DNA from: Lentzea flava
GTDB lineage: Bacteria > Actinomycetota > Actinomycetes > Mycobacteriales > Pseudonocardiaceae
DNA: 64,000 bases
Direction of reading: 5' to 3'
Assembly (NCBI RefSeq): GCF_014648475.1
Contig: NZ_BMRE01000010.1
Location: forward strand, 62,001-126,000
In this document: positions 16,372-25,158 of the stretch, one piece after another
How positions within the stretch are numbered: position 1 is the stretch's first letter
How the letters are laid out: every line of letters starts with the position of its first letter
Notes under the pieces: model-generated
The model's database searches: none
Told to the model about the DNA's origin: nothing
Seen by the model: only the letters and a program-made list of their open reading frames with translations
Translations under genes and position numbers: made by a program

Positions 16372-17538
16372 ATGACCGAGAGCTTCGCCGTTGACCGGCG
16401 TTACGAGGCAGAGGCTCGTATTCGGCGTTTCCTGGACCAGGAGAACCCGTCGACACCGTGTCTGGTGATCGACCTCGAGACGATCCGCGCGCGTTACCAG
16501 GCGATTCACGCGGCACTGCCGTCCGTCGACATCTACTACGCCGTCAAGTCGAACCCCGAGGCGGACGTGGTCGGCACGCTCGTGGCCGAGGGTTCGCGGT
16601 TCGACGTGGCGTCGCCCGCGGAGATCGACCTGTGCCTCGAGCGCGGTGCCTCACCCGCGTCGATCTCCTACAGCAACCCCATCAAGAAGGCCGCGGACAT
16701 CGCGTACGCCTACTCGCGCGGGGTGCGACTGTTCGTGTCGGACAGCGAGCAGGACGTGCGGTTCGTGGCCGAGCACGCGCCGGGGGCGTCCGTGCTGGTG
16801 CGGATTCTCGTGCAGAGCAAGGGTTCCACCTACCCGTTCGGCAACAAGTTCGGTTGCGATCCGGAGATGGCGACGGATCTCTTGCGGCTGGCGCACCAGC
16901 TGGGACTCGTTCCTTTGGGTGTCGCTTTCCACGCGGGCTCGCAGCAGATGTCCGTTTCCGGCTGGGACTCCGGCATCGCCGACGCGGCGCTGATCGCCGC
17001 GAAGCTGCGCGCGGAGGGCATCGAGACGTCAACGGTCAACCTGGGCGGCGGCCTTCCCGCCGTGTACCAGGACTCCACACCCTCACTCGAGGCTTTCGCC
17101 TCTGCCATCGAAGCGTCGATCGCACGACACTTCGGTGCTGTGCGTCCACGCGTGATGATCGAACCCGGCCGCGCGATCTCCGCGGAGGCCGGGATGATCC
17201 GCTCCTCCGTCGTGCTGGTGTCGCGGAAGTCCTATTCGGACGAACGCCGCTGGGTGTACCTCGACATCGGCCGCTACCAGGGCCTCGCCGAGACCGAGGG
17301 CGAGGCGATCGCGTACCGCCTGCGCACCTCGCGCGACGGCTCGCCGACCGGCCCGGTCGTGCTGGCCGGCCCGACATGCGACGCCGACGACGTGATCTAC
17401 CAGCACACGCGCTACGACCTGCCGCTCGACCTCGTGGCCGGTGATCACGTGGACATCCTCCACGCGGGCGCCTACACGTCCTCCTATTCGTCCGTGTGCT
17501 TCAACGGTTTCCCGCCGCTGGCCACGTACTGCATCTGA
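16372..17538 (+). CDS. Ornithine/lysine decarboxylase, group IV PLP enzyme
   Basis: 388 residues with the alanine racemase-like fold of eukaryotic-type ornithine decarboxylases. PLP lysine: IYYAVKSNPEADVV. Phosphate-binding Gly loop: TVNLGGGLPAVY. FHAGSQQ and MIEPGRAISAEAG are conserved. The C-terminal active-site block is GPTCDADDVIYQ, with the Cys and Asp that close the partner's site in the dimer. It should make putrescine (or cadaverine). The ATG follows GGGGAA. It heads an operon with AdoMet decarboxylase (33-base gap) and spermidine synthase (overlapping), so ornithine is the likely main substrate. Confidence 0.9.
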   Translation: MTESFAVDRRYEAEARIRRFLDQENPSTPCLVIDLETIRARYQAIHAALPSVDIYYAVKSNPEADVVGTLVAEGSRFDVASPAEIDLCLERGASPASISYSNPIKKAADIAYAYSRGVRLFVSDSEQDVRFVAEHAPGASVLVRILVQSKGSTYPFGNKFGCDPEMATDLLRLAHQLGLVPLGVAFHAGSQQMSVSGWDSGIADAALIAAKLRAEGIETSTVNLGGGLPAVYQDSTPSLEAFASAIEASIARHFGAVRPRVMIEPGRAISAEAGMIRSSVVLVSRKSYSDERRWVYLDIGRYQGLAETEGEAIAYRLRTSRDGSPTGPVVLAGPTCDADDVIYQHTRYDLPLDLVAGDHVDILHAGAYTSSYSSVCFNGFPPLATYCI

Positions 17539-17571
17539 GTCCGTAGTTATTCACATAGTTTGGAGTGATTG

Positions 17572-17967
17572 ATGTCCGAAGCGCCCTGTCAGACCGAGGA
17601 AACCGTCGGTTTGTTCGCGGGACAGCACGTACTTGCAGAGCTCTCGGGTGTGAGCGCCGATCTGCTCGACGACGAGCAGTTCCTCCGACACGCCCTTGGT
17701 GAGGTTCTCACGCAGGCCGACGCAACGGTGCTGGAGGTGATCTCCAAGAAGTTCGATCCCCAAGGAGTCACCGTGCTGGCTTTGCTGTCGGAATCCCATG
17801 CGTCGATCCACACCTATCCCGAAGTGGGGTCGGTGTTCGTCGACGTGTTCACCTGCGGTACTCGTGCGAAACCCGCACTGGCCGTCCAGCTACTCGCTGA
17901 CGCCCTGGGCGCCGCTCACGTGAGCACGGATCTCGTCACTCGTGGCATCAAGGAGCACGCCGCGTGA
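17572..17967 (+). CDS. speH: S-adenosylmethionine decarboxylase proenzyme (short bacterial type)
   Basis: 131 residues, SpeH/SpeD2 type. The self-processing site is in LLSESHASIHTYPEVG: cleavage before Ser75 would give the pyruvoyl group. His80 (HASIHT) and DVFTCG carry the conserved catalytic His and Cys. It supplies decarboxylated AdoMet, the aminopropyl donor for the next enzyme. The ATG at 17572 is preferred to the TTG directly before it because GGAG lies 6 bases upstream. The TGA overlaps the GTG of the spermidine synthase gene. Confidence 0.92.
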   Translation: MSEAPCQTEETVGLFAGQHVLAELSGVSADLLDDEQFLRHALGEVLTQADATVLEVISKKFDPQGVTVLALLSESHASIHTYPEVGSVFVDVFTCGTRAKPALAVQLLADALGAAHVSTDLVTRGIKEHAA

Positions 17968-18812
17968 ACACCATCAACGAGCCGCTCGCCGAGGGCATGA
18001 CCCGCCACTGGCGAGTGGACGAGGTGCTGGTCGACACCAAGACCGACTTCCAGCACCTGGTGATCGCCCGCACGGCCCAGGGCGTGTCGCTGTTCTGCGA
18101 CAACGACCGCCAGTCGACGGAGTTCAGCCAGCTGACCTACCACGAGGCCCTGATGGTGCCGGCGCTCCTGCTGGCCGACCAGGTCGAGCGCGTGCTGGTG
18201 ATCGGCTCCTCCGAGGGCGTCGTGTGCCAGATGGCGGTGGAGCACGGTGCCTCCGTCGTCGACCACATCGACATCGACGAGCAGGCCGTGAAGCTGTGCG
18301 CGGAGCACCTGCCGTACGGGTACACGCTCGAGGAGCTGGCACTCGCTGAGAAGGGCGAGGGCCCGATCCGCGTGCAGTACATCGACGGGTTCGAGTACAT
18401 CCGCACGACGTCGGAGAAGTACGACATCGTGCTGGTGGACCTGCCCGACGAGCGCGAGGAGGAGGCGCAGCACAACCGCCTGTACGGCGCCGACTTCCTG
18501 CGCATGTGCAAGGCCCTGCTGCGTCCGGGCGGCGTCGTCGTCAACCAGTCCGGCTGCCAGACGATGTGGCGCAACACCACGCTGATCCGCTCCTGGCAGC
18601 GGTTCAACGAGGTGTTCGACACCGTCGCCTACTACGGCTCGGACGAGCACGAGTGGGCGTACCTGTTCGGGCGCGCCGACGTGGTCGAGGACCCGACCGC
18701 CCTGATGGTGGAGCGGTTGAAGACCGCCGGGTACCAGCCGGAGTCGATCGACGACCTCGCGCTGGTCGGGAACAGCATTCCGCCCTACCGGGTGCGGCAC
18801 TCGCTGGCCTGA
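17964..18812 (+). CDS. speE: Spermidine (polyamine aminopropyltransferase) synthase
   Basis: 282 residues. Motifs in order: FQHLVIARTAQG, RQSTEFSQLTYHEALMVPA (where SpeE has DEFIYHE), the AdoMet-fold Gly motif VLVIGSSEGVVCQMAVEHG, DHIDIDEQAVKLC, and the acidic DIVLVDLPDEREEEAQ with NRLYGADFLRMCKALLRPGG. It transfers the aminopropyl group from decarboxylated AdoMet to putrescine. The start overlaps the speH stop (GTGA), and a strong terminator follows. The three genes together make a complete ornithine-to-spermidine route. Confidence 0.88.
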   Translation: MNTINEPLAEGMTRHWRVDEVLVDTKTDFQHLVIARTAQGVSLFCDNDRQSTEFSQLTYHEALMVPALLLADQVERVLVIGSSEGVVCQMAVEHGASVVDHIDIDEQAVKLCAEHLPYGYTLEELALAEKGEGPIRVQYIDGFEYIRTTSEKYDIVLVDLPDEREEEAQHNRLYGADFLRMCKALLRPGGVVVNQSGCQTMWRNTTLIRSWQRFNEVFDTVAYYGSDEHEWAYLFGRADVVEDPTALMVERLKTAGYQPESIDDLALVGNSIPPYRVRHSLA

Positions 18813-18829
18813 CGGTTCGGCTTGTGAGA

Positions 18830-18862
18830 GGGGCGTCTCCCGTTGCGGGAGGCGCCCCTTTC
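18830..18862 (+). terminator. Terminator of the polyamine operon
   Basis: A 12-bp stem (GGGGCGTCTCCC with GGGAGGCGCCCC, one G-U pair), loop GTTGC, then TTT, lies 17 bases after the speE stop. Confidence 0.8.
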
Positions 18863-18928
18863 GCTGTTGCTGGGCACCGGAGCTGGTCGAGCTGGTGGCT
18901 GAACCGCCGGAGTCGGTCGTGTCGGGGT

Positions 18929-18958
18929 GCGGGCGGGACCGGTCCTGGTCCCGCCCGC
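18929..18958 (-). terminator. Terminator of the S9 peptidase gene
   Basis: A 12-bp perfect stem (GCGGGCGGGACC with GGTCCCGCCCGC) and loop GGTCCT lies just downstream of the peptidase stop on the minus strand. Confidence 0.7.
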
Positions 18959-18963
18959 CTCGC

Positions 18964-21012
18964 TCAGGCCAGTGACTGCTTCAGGAAGTCGACCTGCAGC
19001 AGCAGGAGGTTCTCGGCCACCTGTTCCTGCGGGGTCATGTGCGTGACGCCCGAGAGCGGCAGCACGGTGTGGGGGCGGCCCGCGGCCAGCAGGGCGTTGG
19101 AGAGGCGCAGCGTGTGGGCTGCCACCACGTTGTCGTCGGCCAGGCCGTGGATGATCATCAGCGGGCGGGAGAGCTTGTCGGCGTCGGCGATCAGCGAGTT
19201 CGCGTCGTAGACCTCGGGCTTCTCGTCGGGGTGGCCCAGGTAGCGCTCGGTGTAGTGGGTGTCGTAGAGACGCCAGTCGGTCACCGGGGCGCCGGCGATG
19301 CCCGCGTGGAAGACGTCCGGGCGGCGCAGGACGGCCAGGGCGCTGAGGTAGCCGCCGTAGGACCAGCCGCGGATGGCCACGCGGCTCAGGTCCAGGTCGG
19401 GTTCGAGGGCCGCGGCCGCGTGCAGGGCGTCCACCTGGTCTTCCAGGGTGGCGCCGGCGAAGTCGTACGCGATGGCGCGTTCCCAGGCGAGGCCTCGGCC
19501 AGGGGTGCCGCGGCCGTCGGCCACGAGGACGGCGAAGCCCTGGTCCGCCAGCCACTGCGAGGCGAGGAAGGCGTTCTGGGCCGACACCACGCGCTGCGCG
19601 TGCGGGCCGCCGTACGGGTCCATGAGGACGGGGAGCTTGGTTCCCGGGGTGTGGCCGGTCGGGAGCAGCAGGGCGGCGCGGATCTTGCGCTCGCCCAGGG
19701 TCAGCATGCGCGGGGACGCCTTGAGGACCGGGGTCTCGGCCCACGACTCGATGACGTGGTCGCCGACAGTCGCTCGGGTGCCGAACCTGTCCAAAGTGGC
19801 CGAAAGCAGCACAACCGTGCTGCCGCCCCGAATCGCCGCGTGCACACCGTCCTCGGCGGACAGACGCTCGACCGTCGTGCCGACCGAGTAGACGTGCGTC
19901 TGGGTCGGGTCGTCCGACGAGGCGGCGACCAGGATCGAGTCGTCGGCGATGTCGAGGACACGACGCACCTGGAGGCCCTCGGTGAGGACGTCGTCGCCCA
20001 CCTGCAGGGCGTACTCGTCGCCGTTGCCCACGATCCGCACGAGGCGGCCGTCCGGGGTCCACGCCGGGGCTCCGTCGGTGACCTCGAGCCACACCGGGTC
20101 GGTCTCGGTGACGAGTTCGGACACCGAGCCGGTTTCCGGCGCCAGTGCGTAGATCCTGCGGGTACGCTGGTCGCGGGTCTGGGTGGTGATCAGCGGCGCG
20201 CCGCCGGAAGACCAGTGCACGTCGTTCAGGTAGTCGAACTCGAGCAGCACCGGGACGAAGGTGCCGTCCAGCGACACCACGTGCAGCGACACCGTGGCGT
20301 TGGCGGTACCGGCGGCCGGGTAGGCGATCTCGGTGGCGGCGGTGCCGGGGTTGGCCGGGTCGGCGATGTACCAGCGCTGCACCGGGGCGTTGTTCACGCG
20401 CGCGGCGATGAGGCGGGTGCCGTTCGGCTCCCACCAGTAGCCCCGGTAGCGCGACATCTCCTCGGCCGCGATGAACTCGGCCAGGCCGAACGTCACGTCC
20501 TCGCCGTCGGGGACGGCCACGGCGTAGTCGTCGCCCGAGTCGAGCTCGACCACGCGCAGCGTGCCGCGGGTGACGTAGGCCACACGCGAGCCCGTCGGGT
20601 CGACCCGCGGGTCGATGACGCCGCCCTCGGTCGGCAGTTCGCGGACAGCACCCTTGACGAGGTCCGCCACGAACAGGCGGCCGGACAGCGCGAACGACGC
20701 GACCGTCGCGTCCTTCGACAGGGCGTAGCCCACGATGCCCGCGCCGGACTCACGCGTGCGCTCGCGGCGGGCCTTCTCCTCCGCAGGCAGGTCCTCCGGA
20801 TCGGTCAGCAGCTGCGCCGGGTCGGCGAGCAGCCTTTCGACGCCGGTGGTCGTGTTCAGCTCCCAGAGGCCGTTCGCACGACTCGTGGCCGTGGCCGGAC
20901 GCAGGAAGAAGACACGTGCCCCGTCTGACGACACCGCGAAGGTCCTGGGTGCGCCTACGGTGAACCGCTGGGTGCGCGCCTGTTGGCGCGGGAAGGAGAT
21001 GTCGTTGCCCAC
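18964..21012 (-). CDS. S9 family (dipeptidyl-peptidase IV-like) serine peptidase
   Basis: 682 residues without a signal peptide. The N-terminal beta-propeller runs to about residue 430 and includes FIAAEEMSRYRGYWW, whose double Glu binds the substrate N-terminus in DPP-IV. The catalytic alpha/beta hydrolase domain follows: MDPYGGPHAQRV, nucleophile RGWSYGGYLSAL, the acid in IHGLADDNV, and the His in LSGVTHMTPQEQ. It probably removes N-terminal dipeptides from peptides in the cytosol. The GTG start has no close strong ribosome site, but homology begins there. It stands alone between terminators. Confidence 0.9.
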   Translation of the reverse strand: MGNDISFPRQQARTQRFTVGAPRTFAVSSDGARVFFLRPATATSRANGLWELNTTTGVERLLADPAQLLTDPEDLPAEEKARRERTRESGAGIVGYALSKDATVASFALSGRLFVADLVKGAVRELPTEGGVIDPRVDPTGSRVAYVTRGTLRVVELDSGDDYAVAVPDGEDVTFGLAEFIAAEEMSRYRGYWWEPNGTRLIAARVNNAPVQRWYIADPANPGTAATEIAYPAAGTANATVSLHVVSLDGTFVPVLLEFDYLNDVHWSSGGAPLITTQTRDQRTRRIYALAPETGSVSELVTETDPVWLEVTDGAPAWTPDGRLVRIVGNGDEYALQVGDDVLTEGLQVRRVLDIADDSILVAASSDDPTQTHVYSVGTTVERLSAEDGVHAAIRGGSTVVLLSATLDRFGTRATVGDHVIESWAETPVLKASPRMLTLGERKIRAALLLPTGHTPGTKLPVLMDPYGGPHAQRVVSAQNAFLASQWLADQGFAVLVADGRGTPGRGLAWERAIAYDFAGATLEDQVDALHAAAALEPDLDLSRVAIRGWSYGGYLSALAVLRRPDVFHAGIAGAPVTDWRLYDTHYTERYLGHPDEKPEVYDANSLIADADKLSRPLMIIHGLADDNVVAAHTLRLSNALLAAGRPHTVLPLSGVTHMTPQEQVAENLLLLQVDFLKQSLA

Positions 21013-21113
21013 CCGCCCACACTAACCCGAGGGCCCGGGCGAGGCCGGTGCCGTGAGGCGCCGCACCTGGCGCGATACAGACCCGTCGGGGGTTGCGGAC
21101 GAGCGACACAGCC

Positions 21114-21884
21114 CTAGCCCACGCGAGTGCGCGGAGGCAGCGGCACGAACCCGCTCGTCCGCCGGACGTACTCGGCGTAACCGGGACGCCGGGACACGAT
21201 GTCCTTCTCCAGCAACGGTTTGCCGGTGCCCTTCGCGAGCAGCCACGTCATGATCACCGGACCGATGATCGTGAGCGCGGCGAGCCACGAGTGCAACGCG
21301 AACAGGTACAGGCCCCACCACACGACGGCGTCGCCGAAGTAGTTGGGGTGCCTCGTGTAGCGCCACAGTCCGCGATCCATCACGGCACCCTTGTTCGCGG
21401 GGTCCGCGCGGAACCGGGAGAGCTGCCAATCGCCAACGGCCTCGAAGACGAAGCCGACCATCCACACGCCAGTGCCCACCCAATCTACCACTCCGATCGG
21501 GGCCGAAAGATGCTGCGCCGCCTGCACCGGCAGCGACACGATCCACATCAGAGCGGCCTGGATCAGGTAGACGCGGTACATCCGCAGGCGCTGATTTCCG
21601 TTGGCACGCCTCAAAATCTCCTGGTAGCGGGGATCTTCCTCCTTGCCGGAGTTGCGCACGAAGATGTGCACTCCCAGGCGTGCGCCCCACACGACGGTCA
21701 GGGCCGTCACCAGCCACTGCCGAGTTGGTTCGCCCTCCGCGAACAGCAGGGTGATCACCGCGATCACGGCGAAACCGGGGCCCCACGCGGAGTCGATCAG
21801 GTCGTAGCGGCGGCGTGCGTCCGCGTACAGGAACAGGCCGCTGAGCAGCAGGAAGACGGCGACCAGGCTGATCAGGAAGCTCAT
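21114..21884 (-). CDS. DUF1295 / steroid-reductase-like membrane enzyme
   Basis: 256 residues with about six hydrophobic segments. The conserved C-terminal ICMT/reductase-like block is GLWRYTRHPNYFGDAVVWWG with a terminal RRPGYAEYVRRTSGFVPLPP. Family members bind NADPH or a lipid substrate and are often encoded next to cyclopropane-fatty-acid-synthase-like methyltransferases. Here the ATG overlaps the methyltransferase stop region by 4 bases (GCGATGA), so the two are coupled. A role in reducing a methylene fatty acid to a methyl-branched one is a reasonable inference, not shown by the sequence. Confidence 0.8.
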   Translation of the reverse strand: MSFLISLVAVFLLLSGLFLYADARRRYDLIDSAWGPGFAVIAVITLLFAEGEPTRQWLVTALTVVWGARLGVHIFVRNSGKEEDPRYQEILRRANGNQRLRMYRVYLIQAALMWIVSLPVQAAQHLSAPIGVVDWVGTGVWMVGFVFEAVGDWQLSRFRADPANKGAVMDRGLWRYTRHPNYFGDAVVWWGLYLFALHSWLAALTIIGPVIMTWLLAKGTGKPLLEKDIVSRRPGYAEYVRRTSGFVPLPPRTRVG

Positions 21885-22906
21885 CGCGCCACCAGTTCGG
21901 CGCGCACGCGCGGCATGCCGCTGCGGCCGTGCTCGCTCCTGCGCACCGCGAGGATCTGGTCCACGCCCATCCGCCCTTCCTCGAACGTCAGCGCGCCACC
22001 CGCGAGGTAGAGCCGCCACACCCGCGCCTGTCCCTCGCCGACCAGTGCGACGACCTCGTCCCACCTGTCTTCCAGTGTCTGCGCCCACGCCCTCACGGTC
22101 CAGACGTAGTGCTCGCGCAACGCGTGCACGTCACGGATCTCGAAGCCGGCGCTTTCGAGGAAGCTCATCGTCTGACTGACAGGTCGCATGTGCGTGTCCG
22201 GCGCGACGTACGACTCGATGAACGCGCCGCCGCCGGGTGCGTTGCGGCCGCGCGACATCTGTTGCGAGGCGTACGCCGGGTAGTTCCGCTCGCCGACGTG
22301 TTCACCCATCTCGATGGTGGAGATCGTGACGCCGGTGGCGTGCACCCCGTGGTCGCGGGCGGCGTGGATGATCATCGATCCCCAGCCGCAGCCGACGTCC
22401 AGCAGCCTCATCCCCGGTCGCAGGCCGAGCTTGCGGCACACCAGATCCAGCTTGTTGTGCTGGGCCTGGGCCAGTGAGTCCGATGAGGACGCGAAGTAAC
22501 CGCACGAGTAGGCCATGCTCAGGTCGTAGTGGTGCGAGATCGCGGCGCGGTCGCGCGACCGGGTGTGCGGGGCGCCGCGCAGCCGTGCCTCCTCACGAGG
22601 CGTGGACGGGTTGGGTCCCAGCACTTTCAGTCGCAATGCAAGTTTCACGATCTCGGAGATCCGCGGCCGCCGCGTGACGCCGCGCCGCACCAGGCCCCAG
22701 ATCTGGGACGGCCGCTCACGTACGCGCGCGAGACCGAGCTCGTTCGGGCTCCAGACGAGGCGGCGGAGAGCGTCGCGGGAGCGGATCACGAGCACCGTGC
22801 CGTCCTGCGGACCCGCCACGCTGCCCTCCCACGCCCGAATTCCGATCGGCAACGGCGCGCCCAGCACGCGTTCGGCCATTCCTGCCAGCTGACCAGCGAC
22901 GACCAC
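21881..22906 (-). CDS. Cyclopropane-fatty-acid-synthase-like methyltransferase with internal deletions
   Basis: 341 residues, shorter than the usual 400-430. The N-terminal part includes VLGPNPSTPREEARL and the conserved SHHYDLSMAYSCGYF. The AdoMet motif I is intact (LLDVGCGWGSMIIHAARDHG). GVTIS is then followed directly by TIEMGEHVGERNYPAYA, so about 40 residues holding AdoMet motifs II-III are absent. QQMSRGRNAPGGGAF follows YAS at once, so the LLKPGG block is also absent. The C-terminus (MSFLESAGFEIRDVHALREH, WDEVVAL) is complete. Both losses keep the frame. The GTG start is chosen for AGGAGG six bases upstream. Enzymatic activity is doubtful unless this is an assembly artefact. Confidence 0.75.
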   Translation of the reverse strand: MVVAGQLAGMAERVLGAPLPIGIRAWEGSVAGPQDGTVLVIRSRDALRRLVWSPNELGLARVRERPSQIWGLVRRGVTRRPRISEIVKLALRLKVLGPNPSTPREEARLRGAPHTRSRDRAAISHHYDLSMAYSCGYFASSSDSLAQAQHNKLDLVCRKLGLRPGMRLLDVGCGWGSMIIHAARDHGVHATGVTISTIEMGEHVGERNYPAYASQQMSRGRNAPGGGAFIESYVAPDTHMRPVSQTMSFLESAGFEIRDVHALREHYVWTVRAWAQTLEDRWDEVVALVGEGQARVWRLYLAGGALTFEEGRMGVDQILAVRRSEHGRSGMPRVRAELVAR

Positions 22907-22959
22907 CCTGCACCTCCTGCGTGACCTGGCTCCGCCAGACGTTCGAGACGGGAGGAGGT

Positions 22960-22979
22960 TCGGTTCGTTTCTGAACCGA
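22960..22979. promoter_or_regulatory. Inverted repeat between divergent genes
   Basis: TCGGTTC and GAACCGA flank a 6-base centre (GTTTCT), between the methyltransferase gene (minus) and the Lipoprotein_15-type gene (plus). It looks like an operator; the regulator is unknown. Confidence 0.4.
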
Positions 22980-23032
22980 GACGCAACCACGCCCGTATGG
23001 CCTCGATAGAGCGAACGACGGACAAGGAGGAC

Positions 23033-23716
23033 ATGAGTGTGATCCGACGTAACCGCATTGCCATCGGGCTCGCCGCGGGGCTGGCAGTTGTGCTGGGTCT
23101 GGGTGTCTGGAGTGCCACGGGAAGTGGCACGAACTCGAAACCGGTGGCACAGACCGAAACCGACCTCGGCGTCCTCGGCGACTACGGCGACACGGGTCAG
23201 GCCCCGGTACTCCAGGAGCCCGCTCAGGCGCCAGAAACCCCTGTTCAGCAGCAGGCACCGGAAACCCCGACCCCGGCCGCGCAGCCTCCCGCCGCGCAGC
23301 CTCCCGCAGCGGCCCCGGTGAGCACTCTGCGCCTGGTCGGCAAGGCGGTCGACAAGATGGGCATGGTCGTCCAGGACGGCGACGGCCGCACCATGTACCG
23401 CTTCGACAAGGACACCCCGAAGCCCGAAGGCAAGTCGAACTGCAACAACCAGTGCGCCGTCACGTGGCCGCCGCTGCTGTCGGACACGATCCCGCAGCTC
23501 GAGGGCATTGACCCGAAGCTCGTCTCGCTGATCACCCGCGCGGACGGCAAGAAGCAGGTCGCCATCGACGGCTGGGCGATCTACGCCTACTCGAAGGACC
23601 CAGGGCCGGGCAAGTGGGCCGGCCAGGGCGTTGGCGGCACGTGGTTCGTGATCCAGCCCGACGGCAAGCGCAACGTCGAGTGCCTCCCGCCCGGTGTGAC
23701 GGCTCCCGCGGCGTAA
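23033..23716 (+). CDS. Membrane-anchored secreted protein with Lipoprotein_15 (COG4315) repeats
   Basis: 227 residues. An N-terminal signal anchor (RRNRIAIGLAAGLAVVLGLG) is followed by a Pro/Ala/Gln-rich linker of about 60 residues. Two copies of the COG4315 repeat follow: MYRFDKDTPKPEGKSNCNNQ with CAVTWPPLL, then IYAYSKDPGPGKWAGQGVGG with TWFVIQPDG. Two Cys in the first copy (CNNQC) could form a disulfide. The biochemical role of this family is unknown. The ATG is preceded by AAGGAGG; a more upstream ATG at 22997 lacks a site. No lipobox is visible, despite the family name. Confidence 0.82.
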   Translation: MSVIRRNRIAIGLAAGLAVVLGLGVWSATGSGTNSKPVAQTETDLGVLGDYGDTGQAPVLQEPAQAPETPVQQQAPETPTPAAQPPAAQPPAAAPVSTLRLVGKAVDKMGMVVQDGDGRTMYRFDKDTPKPEGKSNCNNQCAVTWPPLLSDTIPQLEGIDPKLVSLITRADGKKQVAIDGWAIYAYSKDPGPGKWAGQGVGGTWFVIQPDGKRNVECLPPGVTAPAA

Positions 23717-23778
23717 TCCCCCACAGCGTTCCGTTAGGACGGTCCATCTGAGACACACAACACCCTGACACGGTGACA

Positions 23779-23804
23779 CCCCGGCCCTGGGGAAGGGGCC
23801 GGGG
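23779..23804 (+). terminator. Terminator of the Lipoprotein_15-type gene
   Basis: A 9-bp stem (CCCCGGCCC with GGGCCGGGG) followed by TTCCCG, 60 bases after the stop codon. Confidence 0.55.
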
Positions 23805-23834
23805 TTCCCGTCGTTTCGCTCTCGCACCACGAAA

Positions 23835-23865
23835 GGGGCGCCACCGGAGACTCCGGTGGCGCCCC
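23835..23865. terminator. Bidirectional terminator between convergent genes
   Basis: A perfect 14-bp stem (GGGGCGCCACCGGA and its complement) with loop GAC, flanked by AAA and TTT, lies directly after the glyA stop. Confidence 0.85.
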
Positions 23866-23873
23866 TTTCCCAC

Positions 23874-25145
23874 TCAGCTGGAGAGCGTCGGGTACAGCGG
23901 GTGCTTGGCAGCCAGCACCTCGACGCGGGCACGCAGCTCGTCGAGCGCGGCACCCGGCTTCAGGGCCTCCGCGATGATGTCGGCGACCTCGGCGAAGTCG
24001 ACCTCGCCGAAACCGCGCGTCGCGAGCGCCGGCGTGCCGATCCGCAGGCCCGAGGTGACCATCGGCGGGCGCGGGTCGTTCGGGACGGCGTTGCGGTTGA
24101 CCGTGATGCCGATCTGGTGCAGCACGTCCTCCGCCTGCTTGCCGTCGAGCTCGGAGTTCACCAGGTCGACCAGCACCAGGTGGACGTCCGTGCCGCCGGT
24201 CAGCACCTTCACGCCCGCGGCCGCGACGTCCGGCTGCGACAGGCGGTCGGCGAGGATCTTCGAGCCCTCCAGCGTGCGGCGCTGGCGGTCGGCGAACTCC
24301 GGCGAGGCTGCGTGCTTGAACGCCACGGCCTTCGCGGCGATCACGTGCTCCAGCGGACCGCCCTGCTGGCCGGGGAAGACCGCGGAGTTGATTTTCTTGG
24401 CGATGTCCGCGTCGTTCGAAAGGATCACGCCACCGCGAGGACCGCCGAGGGTCTTGTGCGTGGTCGTCGTCGTCACGTGCGCGTGCGGGACGGGCGACGG
24501 GTGCAGGCCCGCGGCCACCAGGCCGGCGAAGTGGGCCATGTCGACCATCAGGTAGGCCTCGACCGAGTCGGCGATGCGGCGGAACTCGGCGAAGTCCAGC
24601 TGACGCGGGTAGGCGGACCAGCCGGCGACGATCAGCTTCGGGCGGTGCTCCTGGGCGAGGCGCTCGACCTCGGCCATGTCGACGCGGCCGTCGGTGTCGG
24701 ACACGTGGTACGGCACGACGTTGTAGAGCTTGCCGGAGAAGTTGATGCGCATGCCGTGGGTCAGGTGGCCGCCGTGCGCGAGGTCCAGGCCCAGGATCGT
24801 GTCGCCCGGCTGCAGCAGCGCGAACATCGCGGCCGCGTTGGCCTGCGCGCCCGAGTGCGGCTGGACGTTCGCGAAACCGGCGCCGAACAACGACTTGATG
24901 CGCTCGATGGCGAGGCGCTCCACCACGTCGACGTGCTCGCAGCCGCCGTAGTAGCGGCGGCCGGGGTAGCCCTCGGCGTACTTGTTGGTGAGCACCGAGC
25001 CCTGCGCCTGCAGGACGGAGACCGGCGTGAAGTTCTCCGAGGCGATCATCTCGAGGGTGCCCTGCTGGCGCGCCAGCTCGGCCGCAACGGCCTCGGCAAC
25101 CTCGGGGTCGTACTCCGCGAGGGAGGCGTTGAACTGGTCGGACAT
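23874..25145 (-). CDS. glyA: Serine hydroxymethyltransferase
   Basis: 423 residues. Conserved blocks: [73 protein letters not shown], and the PLP lysine in [15 protein letters not shown]. It interconverts serine and glycine with tetrahydrofolate in the cytosol. It lies 13 bases after gcvT and should share its transcript and the upstream glycine riboswitch. Excess glycine would therefore induce both the cleavage-system T protein and the enzyme that converts glycine to serine. Confidence 0.97.
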   Translation of the reverse strand: MSDQFNASLAEYDPEVAEAVAAELARQQGTLEMIASENFTPVSVLQAQGSVLTNKYAEGYPGRRYYGGCEHVDVVERLAIERIKSLFGAGFANVQPHSGAQANAAAMFALLQPGDTILGLDLAHGGHLTHGMRINFSGKLYNVVPYHVSDTDGRVDMAEVERLAQEHRPKLIVAGWSAYPRQLDFAEFRRIADSVEAYLMVDMAHFAGLVAAGLHPSPVPHAHVTTTTTHKTLGGPRGGVILSNDADIAKKINSAVFPGQQGGPLEHVIAAKAVAFKHAASPEFADRQRRTLEGSKILADRLSQPDVAAAGVKVLTGGTDVHLVLVDLVNSELDGKQAEDVLHQIGITVNRNAVPNDPRPPMVTSGLRIGTPALATRGFGEVDFAEVADIIAEALKPGAALDELRARVEVLAAKHPLYPTLSS

Positions 25146-25158
25146 CTGGAAGATCTCC

